A stretch of 21,935 nt of DNA from Bacteroides sp. (GCA_030151845.1 JASLCM010000065.1:1-21935), one strand, 5' to 3'. Positions 8,505 through 15,997 are shown, numbered from the stretch's first letter. Notes: a model not told the origin generated them from the letters alone. Numbers and translations are program-made.

Positions 8505-8546
8505 AAATCAGGGAGTGAGTCGGCCGACACATTCCCTGATTTTTAA
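8505..8546. terminator. Bidirectional terminator between the DsbA-like and PIG-L genes
   Basis: AAATCAGGGAGTG (8505-8517) pairs with 8530-8542, with one G.T pair, and the palindrome GTCGGCCGAC fills the loop, giving a strong GC-rich hairpin. T-run follows on the plus strand; TTTCTTTT-like sequence follows on the minus strand. Confidence 0.85.
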
Positions 8547-8565
8547 TTAACCAAAACTTTATATA

Positions 8566-9429
8566 TTACTTTAAAAAGGGGAAAAGCTCTACGATGACTT
8601 CATCGTTCACTTTTCTTCCAAATTCACAAATTTCAAAAACTTCAACCGCTTTTACCTTTTTAGCCTCTTTGCCATACCACTTCTTTATCGCTGGTTTCAT
8701 GTGATCCATCACCTTATTACGGTTTAGAATGTAATTATGCATGTAGGTTTTACGCTCCTCTTTTGTTTGTGGAATAGGGCGCTTGTCTTGATTGATCCAA
8801 GGCAGCCATTCGTAAAGCTGAGAGACATGAGCATCAACAATATATCCTTTATGATCTACTAAATCGGTGATGTCTACTGCAATTTCTGGGTTTGGGTTCA
8901 TTGGATTAACGTAACGCGAGCCTGTGTAAAGGAAAACAGGGTTGTTACGTAAATAAGGAACCTCAGGAAGAACATGAGGAACAGTAACCATAAAGGCTGC
9001 ATCCTGAACCAGAGTAGATGTTCTTCTATGATCTGGGTGATAGTCATAAGGTGGATGGGTAATAACTACATCGGCTTTAAAATCGCGAATAAGCTGAATA
9101 ACCACATTTCTATTCTCTAAAGTAGCCATTAGCTCACCATCGTTGTTATCTATGATGTCGTATTCACAACCTAATCTTCTTTTAACCTCTTGTACCTCTT
9201 TATAGCGCACCTCCTTAATTTCATCGGGTGTATAAATGTGATGTCCTTTGTTTCCATTGGTCATCGAAACAAATTTTACTGTACCTCCCGATTCTATCAC
9301 TTTAGCTGCTGTACCCCCAACCAATAATTCACAATCGTCTGGGTGTGCACCAATAACCAACATTCTAGTTTGTGCTTGGATAAAGTAGGTTGTGCACAGA
9401 AGAAGTGCTACTACTAGTAATCTTTTCAT
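8566..9429 (-). CDS. Exported PIG-L (LmbE) family deacetylase
   Basis: Zinc-dependent N-acetylglucosamine-type deacetylase fold, 287 residues. Signal peptide MKRLLVVALLLCTTYFIQAQ with cleavage near residue 20. The family motif AHPDD is at residues 28-32 (His29, Asp31, Asp32), and the second ligand motif HPDH is at 131-134; His29, Asp32 and His134 should bind zinc. The protein is therefore periplasmic or secreted, unlike MshB/BshB-type cytoplasmic relatives, and likely acts on an amino-sugar glycan. Its substrate cannot be named. It stands alone, convergent with the DsbA-like gene. Confidence 0.88.
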   Translation of the reverse strand: MKRLLVVALLLCTTYFIQAQTRMLVIGAHPDDCELLVGGTAAKVIESGGTVKFVSMTNGNKGHHIYTPDEIKEVRYKEVQEVKRRLGCEYDIIDNNDGELMATLENRNVVIQLIRDFKADVVITHPPYDYHPDHRRTSTLVQDAAFMVTVPHVLPEVPYLRNNPVFLYTGSRYVNPMNPNPEIAVDITDLVDHKGYIVDAHVSQLYEWLPWINQDKRPIPQTKEERKTYMHNYILNRNKVMDHMKPAIKKWYGKEAKKVKAVEVFEICEFGRKVNDEVIVELFPFLK

Positions 9430-9518
9430 AATATTGAAACCTAATTTATAGTGTTTTTAATTAATACTCGGCAAGTTATAATAAATATTTAAAATTACAA
9501 GTGGTTTTATTAAATTAA

Positions 9519-9665
9519 TATAAGGATGTTTGCGATCTAAATTGGGGATTTAGCGAGGCTTACTTATCTGTAAATGGGCGAATAAAAAGAGGGTTTAAGA
9601 TTGAAAAAGAGCTAATTGAGGCACTTCAACTAGGGATAGGAGGAGAGTTGATTTCGCTAAATTAA
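9519..9665 (+). pseudogene. Possible gene remnant, 48 codons without a start
   Basis: After a TAA at 9516 one frame stays open for 48 codons to a TAA at 9663-9665. It reads like real protein, with an amphipathic tail (IEKELIEALQLGIGGELISL) and codon use like the neighbours, yet it has no ATG, GTG or TTG near its beginning. I do not recognise the family. It could be the 3' end of a decayed gene, or chance. Confidence 0.25.
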
Positions 9666-9761
9666 GAGCAGATAGGTAGCTCATACTCCTTATCGCAATT
9701 CATTTGAAGAGAGTTCGTATAATATAGCGTCTAAAAAAGTGGTAAACCATTTATTATTTTT

Positions 9762-9769
9762 TAAATTTG
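9762..9769 (+). promoter_or_regulatory. -7 box of galE
   Basis: TAAATTTG matches TAnnTTTG exactly, 30 bases before the galE ATG, which gives a leader of about 24 bases. The leader AATTAACATAAAAAACGACTA has no Shine-Dalgarno, as usual in this phylum. Confidence 0.6.
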
Positions 9770-9799
9770 TAATTCACGAATTAACATAAAAAACGACTA

Positions 9800-10834
9800 A
9801 TGAAAAAGAAGATATTAGTTACTGGAGGAACAGGTTACATTGGTTCTCATACAGTAGTAGAATTACAAGAAAACGGATACGAAGTAGTCATTATTGATAA
9901 CCTATCCAACTCGAATGCAGATGTTGTTGATCACATAGAAGAGGTATCGGGCATTCGTCCCACATTCATAGAGGTAGACTGCTTAGATTTTGCTGGGGTG
10001 GAGAAGGTGTTTCAAGAGAATAAAGGGATAGAGGCTATTATCCACTTTGCAGCAAGTAAGGCTGTGGGAGAATCGGTAGAGAATCCTCTCCTGTACTACA
10101 GGAACAACCTCGTTTCTTTAATTAATCTTCTGGAGTTAATGCCTAAATATGGGGTAAAGGGAATTGTTTTCTCCTCCTCATGCACAGTATATGGTCAGCC
10201 CGATCAACTCCCTGTTACCGAGCTAGCGCCTATTAAGAAAGCCGAGTCTCCTTATGGAAATACAAAGCAGATCAATGAAGAGATTATTCGTGATACGGTA
10301 GCCTCAGGAGCTCCTATTCAGGCCATCCTTCTTCGCTATTTTAATCCGATAGGGGCACACCCCTCTGCCTTACTGGGTGAGTTACCTTCGGGAGTACCTC
10401 AAAACTTAGTGCCTTACCTCACGCAAACCGCTATCGGTATTCGTGAAAAGTTGAGTGTGTTTGGTAACGATTACAATACACCCGATGGTTCGTGCATCAG
10501 AGACTTTATTAATGTAGTAGATTTAGCCAAAGCACATGTTGTAGCTATAGCTAGGTTGCTTGAGAAGAGACAGAAAGAGTCTGTTGAGGTTTTCAACATT
10601 GGTACGGGAAGAGGACTCTCTGTTTTAGAGTTAATAGAGGCTTTTGAAAAGGCTACAGGTATTAAACTGAATCATGAAATAGTGGGCAGAAGAGCAGGAG
10701 ATATAGAACAGGTGTGGGCAGATCCTACTTTTGCGAACGAAGAGCTTGGTTGGAAGGCCGAAAGTACCATTGAGGAGACTTTACTCTCTGCTTGGAACTG
10801 GCAAAAAAATCTCCGTGAAAGGGGTATTCAATAA
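9800..10834 (+). CDS. galE: UDP-glucose 4-epimerase
   Basis: Extended short-chain dehydrogenase that interconverts UDP-glucose and UDP-galactose in the cytoplasm, feeding galactose use and surface glycan synthesis. Length 344 is normal for GalE. The NAD site TGGTGYIGSHT begins at Thr8 (glycines 9, 12, 15). The catalytic triad is visible: Ser127 in FSSSCTVYG, Tyr152 and Lys156 in SPYGNTK, aligning with Ser124, Tyr149 and Lys153 of the E. coli enzyme. NPIGAHPS and the C-terminal RRAGDIEQVWADP motif are also family hallmarks. Single gene with its own promoter. Confidence 0.95.
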   Translation: MKKKILVTGGTGYIGSHTVVELQENGYEVVIIDNLSNSNADVVDHIEEVSGIRPTFIEVDCLDFAGVEKVFQENKGIEAIIHFAASKAVGESVENPLLYYRNNLVSLINLLELMPKYGVKGIVFSSSCTVYGQPDQLPVTELAPIKKAESPYGNTKQINEEIIRDTVASGAPIQAILLRYFNPIGAHPSALLGELPSGVPQNLVPYLTQTAIGIREKLSVFGNDYNTPDGSCIRDFINVVDLAKAHVVAIARLLEKRQKESVEVFNIGTGRGLSVLELIEAFEKATGIKLNHEIVGRRAGDIEQVWADPTFANEELGWKAESTIEETLLSAWNWQKNLRERGIQ

Positions 10835-10910
10835 GAGAATCTTCTTTTTATTTGTTAAATAATAAAATTCAGAGAACAAAATAACACTAAGGCTGTTATA
10901 TTGTTACAGT

Positions 10911-11062
10911 TGGACCGATAAGCGATGGCGCTATGTGAATAGTCTCTTAATTGCTAACTTGCCGAAAGGCAGACGGTCATACTGTCTTTAGTAGTTTTGT
11001 CGTGTTTTATTTTGTGTTTGTGTTGAGCGGTACTGCGATGTGAATCGTGGTACCGTTTTTTT
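10911..11062 (+). ncRNA. Candidate small structured RNA downstream of galE
   Basis: No supported gene lies here, but the plus strand can fold. GACCG (913-917 of the 10.9 kb line, i.e. 10913-10917) pairs with CGGTC (10974-10978), enclosing AGCG/CGCT (10921-10932) and a GNRA hairpin TGCCGAAAGGCA (10960-10971). A U/G-rich single-stranded stretch follows, then a strong terminator. TATATTG at 10897-10903, one T short of a -7 box, would start transcription at about 10910. It matches no RNA family I can name. It could equally be the 3' untranslated region of galE. Confidence 0.3.
11025..11062 (+). terminator. Strong terminator with GNRA loop
   Basis: CGGTAC (11028-11033) pairs with GTACCG (11050-11055); inside, TG/TG form tandem wobble pairs and CGAT/ATCG close a GTGA tetraloop. 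Seven Ts follow (11056-11062). It ends whatever transcript comes from galE or the candidate RNA. Confidence 0.85.
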
Positions 11063-11202
11063 ATGGCAAAAGGTGAGGATCCTTGCACTCTTTCTCTTTT
11101 GAGAAAACGGTGAAAGGTTATTTTTATCTCACTGAAACCTTTAAGTACTCTTTTACCTAGGAAACTCCTTCTCTTAGTGAAAGTAGGAAGCATTTTAAGC
11201 AT

Positions 11203-11234
11203 AAAAAAAGAGCAATCCTTTAGGGGACTGCTCT
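11203..11234 (-). terminator. Terminator of the DUF5074 lipoprotein gene
   Basis: On the minus strand AGAGCAGTCC (11234-11225) pairs with GGATTGCTCT (11218-11209) with one mismatch, followed by a T-run. It lies just after the stop codon at 11255. Confidence 0.85.
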
Positions 11235-11254
11235 TCTCTTCGATCCAAAAAGAA

Positions 11255-13300
11255 CTATTTATTTATGTACTCTTCGGTGTATCGATAGCCAAAGTCTACT
11301 CCAGCTGGACTGGCCTCTCTATAGCTGTACTCTTTTAAAGGAGTAAGTTTATCACTCTCTTTATCTACCTGGAAAGTATGGATTTCTGTACTGGTATAGG
11401 CAACAGAGAGTCCCACGAATAGGATCTCCCTGAAGGGGTGGACCCCCATGTATCCATACAGATTATCAGAAACCTGGATGAGATCTTTCTCTAAACTGTT
11501 TGTTTTGTAGTTGTATCGACTAGCGGCAGTAACACTGAAATCGCTAGAGGTTGTTAAGTAGATGTGGTCTTTAGTAAAGCTCGCAGCCATTGAAATGCTA
11601 GGCGACCAAGGCATTACTGGGAAATCAACTTCGGCAGGAAGTTCTTGTCTCGAAATCTCTTTTCCTTCGTGATTTATACCAACAATTACTGCTTTGGTTT
11701 TCATATCCACAACTGGTGCATAAGGAGCGGTGCCATCATACTCTCTGGATAGAGCAACATAGAAATTACCATCGGCTCCCTTCACTAATCCTTTTACTTG
11801 ACGATTCTTGAAAGAGATACTCTTTACCACTTGGGCGGTTGCAGGATCTATCAGCACAAGGCCATTGCCTAAACCTGCAAATATTTTACCCTTAGAGAGG
11901 TGCATTCTGCCTTTAAGTGCACCTTCTTTTGTAAATTCTCCAAATGTACCCTCAATATCTTTTGCTGCAATGGTTTTACTCTTAAGATCAAAAACACGGA
12001 TTCCAGAGTGAGTCTCCATATTAGTAGCATATTGAATATAGGCTTTATCGTTGGCAACTACCAGGTGTTGAGGCCATACAGCAACTCCTGCACTTTGGAA
12101 CTCGAGTGAGTGTTCATACTCTTTTTTAAAGGTACGACCGTTACAAATTACGAAACGATCACTTCCGCCCAAGCGTTTCCCATTCTGACTAATGAGGTAA
12201 ATTTTACCTTCTGAGATGTATAGGTCTTGTAGTACGTTTCCATGTTTTACTCCATTCACCTTCTCGAAAACTTGATCGTGCGCTCTCATAAACTGATCCA
12301 AGAAGAAAACTGTGCCGTTTTGGTCTCCCATATTTCCCTCAGTAACAATAAGAGTTCCTCCAGGATGAGTAAAGTCTACCGTATAAAGGAAGGCCTCTGC
12401 TGTGAGTTTTACGCCATTCTTATCCTCTCCTTGAAGCTTTATTGTAGCCTCTGTTACCGCTTTTTCATCTTCGGCTTGAGGGGCTGTTACTTGTAACTTC
12501 CCACTTTGTTCATCGATAGTAGTTTTCCATCCCTTGGGTAAATCAACTACTTGTAATTTTTCTACCCCTTTGGCTGTGAATTTAATTTCTTGCTCTTTTC
12601 CGTACTCCAGTAAAATAGGGAGTTTGTCTTCGGGTTGTTCCATGGAGAGTGCTACGTCCTGACGGATAAATTGAAACTTAACCTCATTGGCAAGTTCAAC
12701 ACCTACCTCATCGGCCTGTAAATTAACTACAGGAATGAAAGAGAGATTTAAGTCTGCTTTAGCCTCAACGGGGAGTCCGTCGTTATCTTTGAGCAGCTCT
12801 GGTCCTTTTCCAAAGTCTACTGTCCAAAAACCCTCTAGATTCACTCCAAAAACTGGGTGTGCAATTGTTTCTCCACTTCTGGTATAGGCCAATCGAGATA
12901 GGGGGGTAGATTGAACCTCTACTTTTTTACCTCCATCGGTAAGCCATACCCACTCGTTGCCATAGCGAATGGCCCAGTAATAGGTCTCCTCTTCGAGCTG
13001 TGCACTTAAAACGGGGATATCGGCCTTTGTATTTCCTTTTTTAAAGGAGGTTTTGTTGCCCGAAGAGAAAGAGAGTGTATAGCTATCTCCCTCTTGAACC
13101 ACATCATTAACTTGATGCTCTCCTAGGTGAGCACCTACTAGCTCTTGAATGGCCTCTAAGTTATCATTAATAAGTTGTGCTGTTTCATAAACCTCGGGAG
13201 TTACTTTAACCCCGTTATTGTCATCATCCGAACAGCTGGTGAAGCCTACAAATAGCAGACTCAGGATGAGCAATAATTTAGAAAACTCGATTCTTTTCAT
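11255..13300 (-). CDS. Surface lipoprotein with DUF5074/BtuG-like propeller, B12-controlled
   Basis: A 681-residue lipoprotein: signal peptide, lipobox FTSC (Cys23) and directly after it SDDDNN, the acidic signal that sends Bacteroidota lipoproteins to the cell surface. About residues 30-150 contain a small strand-rich domain with YYWAIRYGNEWVWLTDGG, like DUF4988 modules. Residues 225-310 look Ig/BACON-like (LPKGWKTTIDEQSGKLQV). From about 312 (GGTLIVTEGNMGDQNGTVFF) to the end is a DUF5074/YncE-type beta-propeller. BtuG of Bacteroides, a surface cobalamin-binding partner of BtuB, has this propeller type. A cobalamin riboswitch in its leader supports corrinoid capture. No btuB lies next to it, so the transporter must be elsewhere. 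Membership in BtuG itself is inferred, not proven. Confidence 0.82.
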   Translation of the reverse strand: MKRIEFSKLLLILSLLFVGFTSCSDDDNNGVKVTPEVYETAQLINDNLEAIQELVGAHLGEHQVNDVVQEGDSYTLSFSSGNKTSFKKGNTKADIPVLSAQLEEETYYWAIRYGNEWVWLTDGGKKVEVQSTPLSRLAYTRSGETIAHPVFGVNLEGFWTVDFGKGPELLKDNDGLPVEAKADLNLSFIPVVNLQADEVGVELANEVKFQFIRQDVALSMEQPEDKLPILLEYGKEQEIKFTAKGVEKLQVVDLPKGWKTTIDEQSGKLQVTAPQAEDEKAVTEATIKLQGEDKNGVKLTAEAFLYTVDFTHPGGTLIVTEGNMGDQNGTVFFLDQFMRAHDQVFEKVNGVKHGNVLQDLYISEGKIYLISQNGKRLGGSDRFVICNGRTFKKEYEHSLEFQSAGVAVWPQHLVVANDKAYIQYATNMETHSGIRVFDLKSKTIAAKDIEGTFGEFTKEGALKGRMHLSKGKIFAGLGNGLVLIDPATAQVVKSISFKNRQVKGLVKGADGNFYVALSREYDGTAPYAPVVDMKTKAVIVGINHEGKEISRQELPAEVDFPVMPWSPSISMAASFTKDHIYLTTSSDFSVTAASRYNYKTNSLEKDLIQVSDNLYGYMGVHPFREILFVGLSVAYTSTEIHTFQVDKESDKLTPLKEYSYREASPAGVDFGYRYTEEYINK

Positions 13301-13323
13301 AATGTTCTGTTTTACATTTATCT

Positions 13324-13344
13324 AATTCATCAATTGAATGAATT
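13324..13344 (-). repeat. Small inverted repeat in the lipoprotein leader
   Basis: AATTCAT (13324-13330) and ATGAATT (13338-13344) flank a 7-base loop, about 24 bases before the start codon. A T7 run precedes it on the minus strand. It could mask the start region as part of riboswitch control, but its all-AT-rich stem is weak. Confidence 0.3.
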
Positions 13345-13466
13345 CAAAAAAATAGAGTCTGTAAGGGTAAGTTCTCTTAAAAAAGAGGAGGGAGGTGGTT
13401 CTGCGAAGTACATAGATGGAGTAATCTGTGAGCCATAGAAGATTCCTACCTTTATGTGATTTGCGT

Positions 13467-13486
13467 AGCTTTAGTCCCCGAAAGCT
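13467..13486 (-). promoter_or_regulatory. Stem-loop at the P13 position of the riboswitch
   Basis: On the minus strand AGCTTT and AAAGCT form a 6-bp stem with a G-rich loop CGGGGACT, 15 bases after the aptamer closes. In cobalamin riboswitches a hairpin here (P13) makes a kissing contact with loop L5 when ligand is bound. Position and G-rich loop fit; the loop contact itself was not established. Confidence 0.4.
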
Positions 13487-13501
13487 TATCTTACAAACAT
13501 A

Positions 13502-13677
13502 ATCTTGGCAGGTCTTCTGACTTACTCTACTCTTTTATAAACCTTCCCGTCTCCCTCGGTGTGGAGATAGTGGTAAAACGAGATAAAAGAGTTTGGTATA
13601 GAGCTTACAGCAGCGGGTCTGTTCAGGATTTTCACCTGATTCCCTTTTCATCTATCCACTTGGATAAACACCAAAAT
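13502..13677 (-). promoter_or_regulatory. Cobalamin riboswitch aptamer
   Basis: Minus-strand conserved blocks in order: closing helix P1 (ATTTTGG at 13677-13671 with CCAAGAT at 13508-13502, one G.U pair), GGGAATCAGGTGAAAATCC (about 13643-13625), then CAGACCCGCTGCTGTAAGC (the GCxxCTGTAA core), GACGGGAAGG, and the terminal GAAGACCTGCC. These match the B12 box and surrounding consensus of cobalamin riboswitches. It starts at the predicted transcription start and lies about 200 bases before the DUF5074 lipoprotein. No intrinsic terminator is obvious in the expression platform, so control is probably at translation, as is usual in Bacteroidota. Confidence 0.92.
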
Positions 13678-13683
13678 CTTCGA

Positions 13684-13714
13684 TAAAAGTAGCTCTTTTA
13701 ACTAGAGTTACAAA
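13684..13714 (-). promoter_or_regulatory. Promoter of the riboswitch-lipoprotein transcript
   Basis: On the minus strand TTTG (13714-13711), a 19-base spacer and TACTTTTA (13691-13684) fit the Bacteroides -33/-7 pattern with one mismatch in the -7 box. Start of transcription near 13677, exactly where the aptamer begins. Confidence 0.6.
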
Positions 13715-13779
13715 AAGAAAATAGTTTTTTAATAAATTTTATTTGAGGAGTAGTAAAGAAGATTTAGCTAGCTTTTTTC

Positions 13780-13787
13780 TACCTTTG
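13780..13787 (+). promoter_or_regulatory. -7 box of the acetyltransferase-like gene
   Basis: TACCTTTG is an exact TAnnTTTG. It predicts a leader of about 63 bases before the ATG at 13857. No clear -33 box at 19-21 bases. Confidence 0.5.
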
Positions 13788-13856
13788 CTCCGAATTATAA
13801 ATCAAAGAGGAGAGAATCAATGCGTTGAATACTCTTCCGTTTAATAGATAGAGAAG

Positions 13857-14504
13857 ATGAAACATATTGTAGACATGGAGACTTGGTCTCGAAAAGAGGA
13901 TTATGGATTTTTTGCCACCTTGCAAAATCCAAACATATCGATCACATCGGAAATAAAGTGCGAGGAGGCATTGAAGCGTGCAAAGAGAGAACAAAAATCT
14001 TTCTTTATCTATTATATGTACGCTCTTCTTGCGGCCACCAATGAGTTACCAGAATTTCGCTTTCGCATCGATAATGAGGAACGTGTCATCTATTTCGATA
14101 CGGTAGATGTGATGACCCCTATTAAGATTAACGAAGAGGGGGAGTGTGCTATTGTACGCATTCCTTGGAGGGAAAATTTTGAGGAGTTTTATGCTTTGGC
14201 TAAGGAGATCATTGATGAGGCAAAGAGTAACAATGGAGCGTATAATTCGGCTCCAGAGGCTGGTGGAGAGACACTTGATGTTACCTTTTTGAGTGCTACC
14301 CCCGATCTCTATTTTACCTCACTAACTAGTGCACAAGAGAGAAGAAATGGGAATAGTTATCCTTTAGTGAATGTTGGTAAGGCGGTTCGTAGAGAAGGAG
14401 AGCTTGTTATGCCTGTAGCCCTAACTGTTCATCATGGATTTGTTGCCGGTCATCATCTCTCTCTCTTTTATAAGAAGGTCGAAGAAATTTTGAATCAGCT
14501 TTAA
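13857..14504 (+). CDS. Chloramphenicol-acetyltransferase-like protein (CatA superfamily)
   Basis: A 215-residue protein of type A chloramphenicol acetyltransferase fold, the normal length for CatA trimers. It has the N-terminal family pattern (METWSRKEDYGFF), a mid-protein TSLTS segment and the C-terminal catalytic region TVHHGFVAGHHLSLF. The catalytic His is His193 of the HH pair. The consensus is HHxxxDG; here Asp is replaced by Ala197. In characterised CATs this Asp keeps the site in shape, so activity on chloramphenicol is doubtful. Many Bacteroidota carry housekeeping homologues of unknown substrate. It is divergent from the riboswitch gene and has its own promoter and terminator. Confidence 0.8.
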   Translation: MKHIVDMETWSRKEDYGFFATLQNPNISITSEIKCEEALKRAKREQKSFFIYYMYALLAATNELPEFRFRIDNEERVIYFDTVDVMTPIKINEEGECAIVRIPWRENFEEFYALAKEIIDEAKSNNGAYNSAPEAGGETLDVTFLSATPDLYFTSLTSAQERRNGNSYPLVNVGKAVRREGELVMPVALTVHHGFVAGHHLSLFYKKVEEILNQL

Positions 14505-14541
14505 AAGATAAACTCTCTTTCTTAGAGAGCTCCATTTGATC

Positions 14542-14590
14542 AACTCACTTAAGTTATAGCAATAGAGGCTAAGCTTAAGTGAGTTTTTTT
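14542..14590 (+). terminator. Terminator of the acetyltransferase-like gene
   Basis: AACTCACTTAAG (14542-14553) pairs perfectly with CTTAAGTGAGTT (14574-14585); the 20-base loop is long, and a T-run follows. Confidence 0.85.
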
Positions 14591-14979
14591 ATCTCCTAAG
14601 TTGTGGAGTGATACCTTTTTGAACGCTTTTTTTAATAAAAAGAGGGAGCCCCTATTTCTTGCCAACAAAAGCGAGGATTTGTGCTTTCAAAATCCTCTTC
14701 TCAGCAATATAATGGTCTACTTCTTCTGAAAACCGATTAAAAAACTTTTGTGGGGAGAGACAAACGACCTGTTTTTTGCAAGAATTACTGGCATTTGGTG
14801 AGGAGGGTTTCTACAGTTGGGGATAAAGTCTACACTTTTTCTTCGGTCGAAGAAAGTGTGATTTGTTTCTTGTTATCTGATTTTCAGTTGATTATGTATT
14901 GTGTGGTTGCTTTGGCACAACCTTTGCCTTACTTTTAGTGAGTTTATTTACGTTTTTGTTTCATTTAAATTTGTGCATT
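14591..14979. other. Intergenic region with two stem-loops
   Basis: About 390 bases with no supported gene. GAGGATTT/AAATCCTC (14673-14697) and ACACTTTTTCTTCG/CGAAGAAAGTGT (14832-14859, two-base bulge) are clear dyads. Neither is followed by a T-run, and no RNA family is recognised. Confidence 0.45.
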
Positions 14980-15306
14980 ATGAAAAAGATTATTTTAGGT
15001 TTAGCTGTATTAGTAGGAAGTAGTCTTGGTATTGCAAATGCCACAGTTTTTAATCGCGTTGAAACTCCTATGGAGGTATTGATGCCAGCAGAAGATGGGT
15101 TTGTAACCATCGATGTGAAAGATCTACCCGAGGCCATAGTGAATGCCATCGCAAAAAATTATCAAGGCTCTACCATTAAAAAGGCAGAGGTAAAAGAAGG
15201 CGAAGAAGGTAATAAGGTATATAAGATTGTAGTTGTAACCACAGATGAAGAAGAGGTTACCGTTTTAATGAAAGAGTCTGGTGCAGTTGTAGATCCTGAG
15301 TCATAA
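14980..15306 (+). CDS. Exported PepSY-like small protein
   Basis: A 108-residue protein with a signal peptide (MKKIILGLAVLVGSSLGIANA, cleavage near residue 21) and one domain of the PepSY-like (DUF2874) kind: FVTIDVKDLPEAIVNAIAKN, then KKAEVKEGEEGNKVYKIVVV. These small periplasmic proteins are common in Bacteroidota; the domain is thought to bind or inhibit partners, but no function is set. Start at 14980 is chosen because the signal peptide begins there; an in-frame ATG 27 codons upstream would add an unlikely second hydrophobic stretch. It is monocistronic. Confidence 0.82.
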   Translation: MKKIILGLAVLVGSSLGIANATVFNRVETPMEVLMPAEDGFVTIDVKDLPEAIVNAIAKNYQGSTIKKAEVKEGEEGNKVYKIVVVTTDEEEVTVLMKESGAVVDPES

Positions 15307-15390
15307 CTAAACTACAAACTGTTCAGACAGAGAGCAATGATCTTGTGAAAGATTAGGATGCTTCTAGTTTTATCTTTAAGTTTTGTTTTG

Positions 15391-15425
15391 TAGGTCCCAA
15401 TTTTAGTGTTGGGACCTATTTTTTT
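15391..15425 (+). terminator. Terminator of the PepSY-like gene
   Basis: TAGGTCCCAA (15391-15400) and TTGGGACCTA (15409-15418) form a perfect 10-bp stem with an 8-base loop, followed by seven Ts. Confidence 0.9.
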
Positions 15426-15613
15426 ACCTAGAAATAGGTTTATGCAATAGCTCCTTTTTGCAAAAGCCAAATCGGTTACATAAAGGTACTCTTAGAGTGA
15501 ACTGTTAAAACCCTCTTTAGTTTTGCTTCATTCTTTTGTTTTTGGTAAATTAAACATCGTTAACCTCTTGATGCAGAAGAGGGAAAGAATTATTTACCTA
15601 AATCTTAGCAGCT

Positions 15614-15919
15614 ATGAATACATCGATGATTCAATGTCCGCAGTGTAAAAAACAGGTACCAGCCGACACCGTAAAATGTCCCTATTGTGGGTATCAGTTT
15701 AATCAGGAGCCCCCTCGGGTCGACAATGAAGTAGAATCTCCTTTAGATGAGAAGGGGTTACAGTGGTACATGTGGATTCTTTTATTAGTAACAGCTCCAC
15801 TTGTTCCTTTCATCTACTGGATTGTGATGAAAAATAAACATCCTGTTAAAGGAAAACAGGCAGGGTGGATTGCTTTTGTTGTATTTGTTCTCTACCTTCT
15901 TTTGCGAATACTGAGTTAA
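15614..15919 (+). CDS. Zinc-ribbon protein with two membrane helices
   Basis: A 101-residue protein. Residues 8-25 form a zinc ribbon, Cys8-x2-Cys11 and Cys22-x2-Cys25 (CPQC...CPYC), followed by a polar acidic linker and two membrane segments (about 52-73 and 83-99) with a short KHPVKGKQAG loop between. This is the common 'zinc-ribbon plus small membrane domain' layout of unknown function. There is no second start reason; the ATG at 15614 or the Met five residues later are both possible. It stands alone after a 190-base gap; no promoter box could be assigned. Confidence 0.75.
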   Translation: MNTSMIQCPQCKKQVPADTVKCPYCGYQFNQEPPRVDNEVESPLDEKGLQWYMWILLLVTAPLVPFIYWIVMKNKHPVKGKQAGWIAFVVFVLYLLLRILS

Positions 15920-15997
15920 CCCAGTAAAGGAGCGAAAACTAAGAGCATGGCGCGGTTAGCGTTTGTGAGGGAACCGATCTCAGTATGTATCAACGGA

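Larger units (their letters stand above)
9430..9799. other. Intergenic region with a short open remnant
   Basis: About 370 bases between divergent genes. Apart from the galE promoter and the open frame at 9519-9665, both listed separately, it is AT-rich and without recognisable content. Confidence 0.5.

Noticed and set aside
11025..11058. Group II intron domain V (34 bases with GAGC start and GNRA loop)
   Set aside because: The AGC/GUU pairing fits, but the essential two-base bulge is missing (continuous stem with tandem wobble pairs), no reverse transcriptase is present, and a U7 run makes a terminator the better reading.
10954..11202. Minus-strand frame of 82 codons
   Set aside because: It lies across the strong terminator and candidate structured RNA, is very basic without domain features, and has no promoter.
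13370..13440. 19-codon upstream frame in the riboswitch leader (minus strand, MAHRLLHLCT...)
   Set aside because: No ribosome site or conservation evidence; probably chance.
13456..13686. Plus-strand frame of 76 codons
   Set aside because: It is the complement of the cobalamin riboswitch and its leader.
14899..14979. Longer start of the PepSY-like protein
   Set aside because: The added 27 residues form a second hydrophobic stretch in front of a normal signal peptide.
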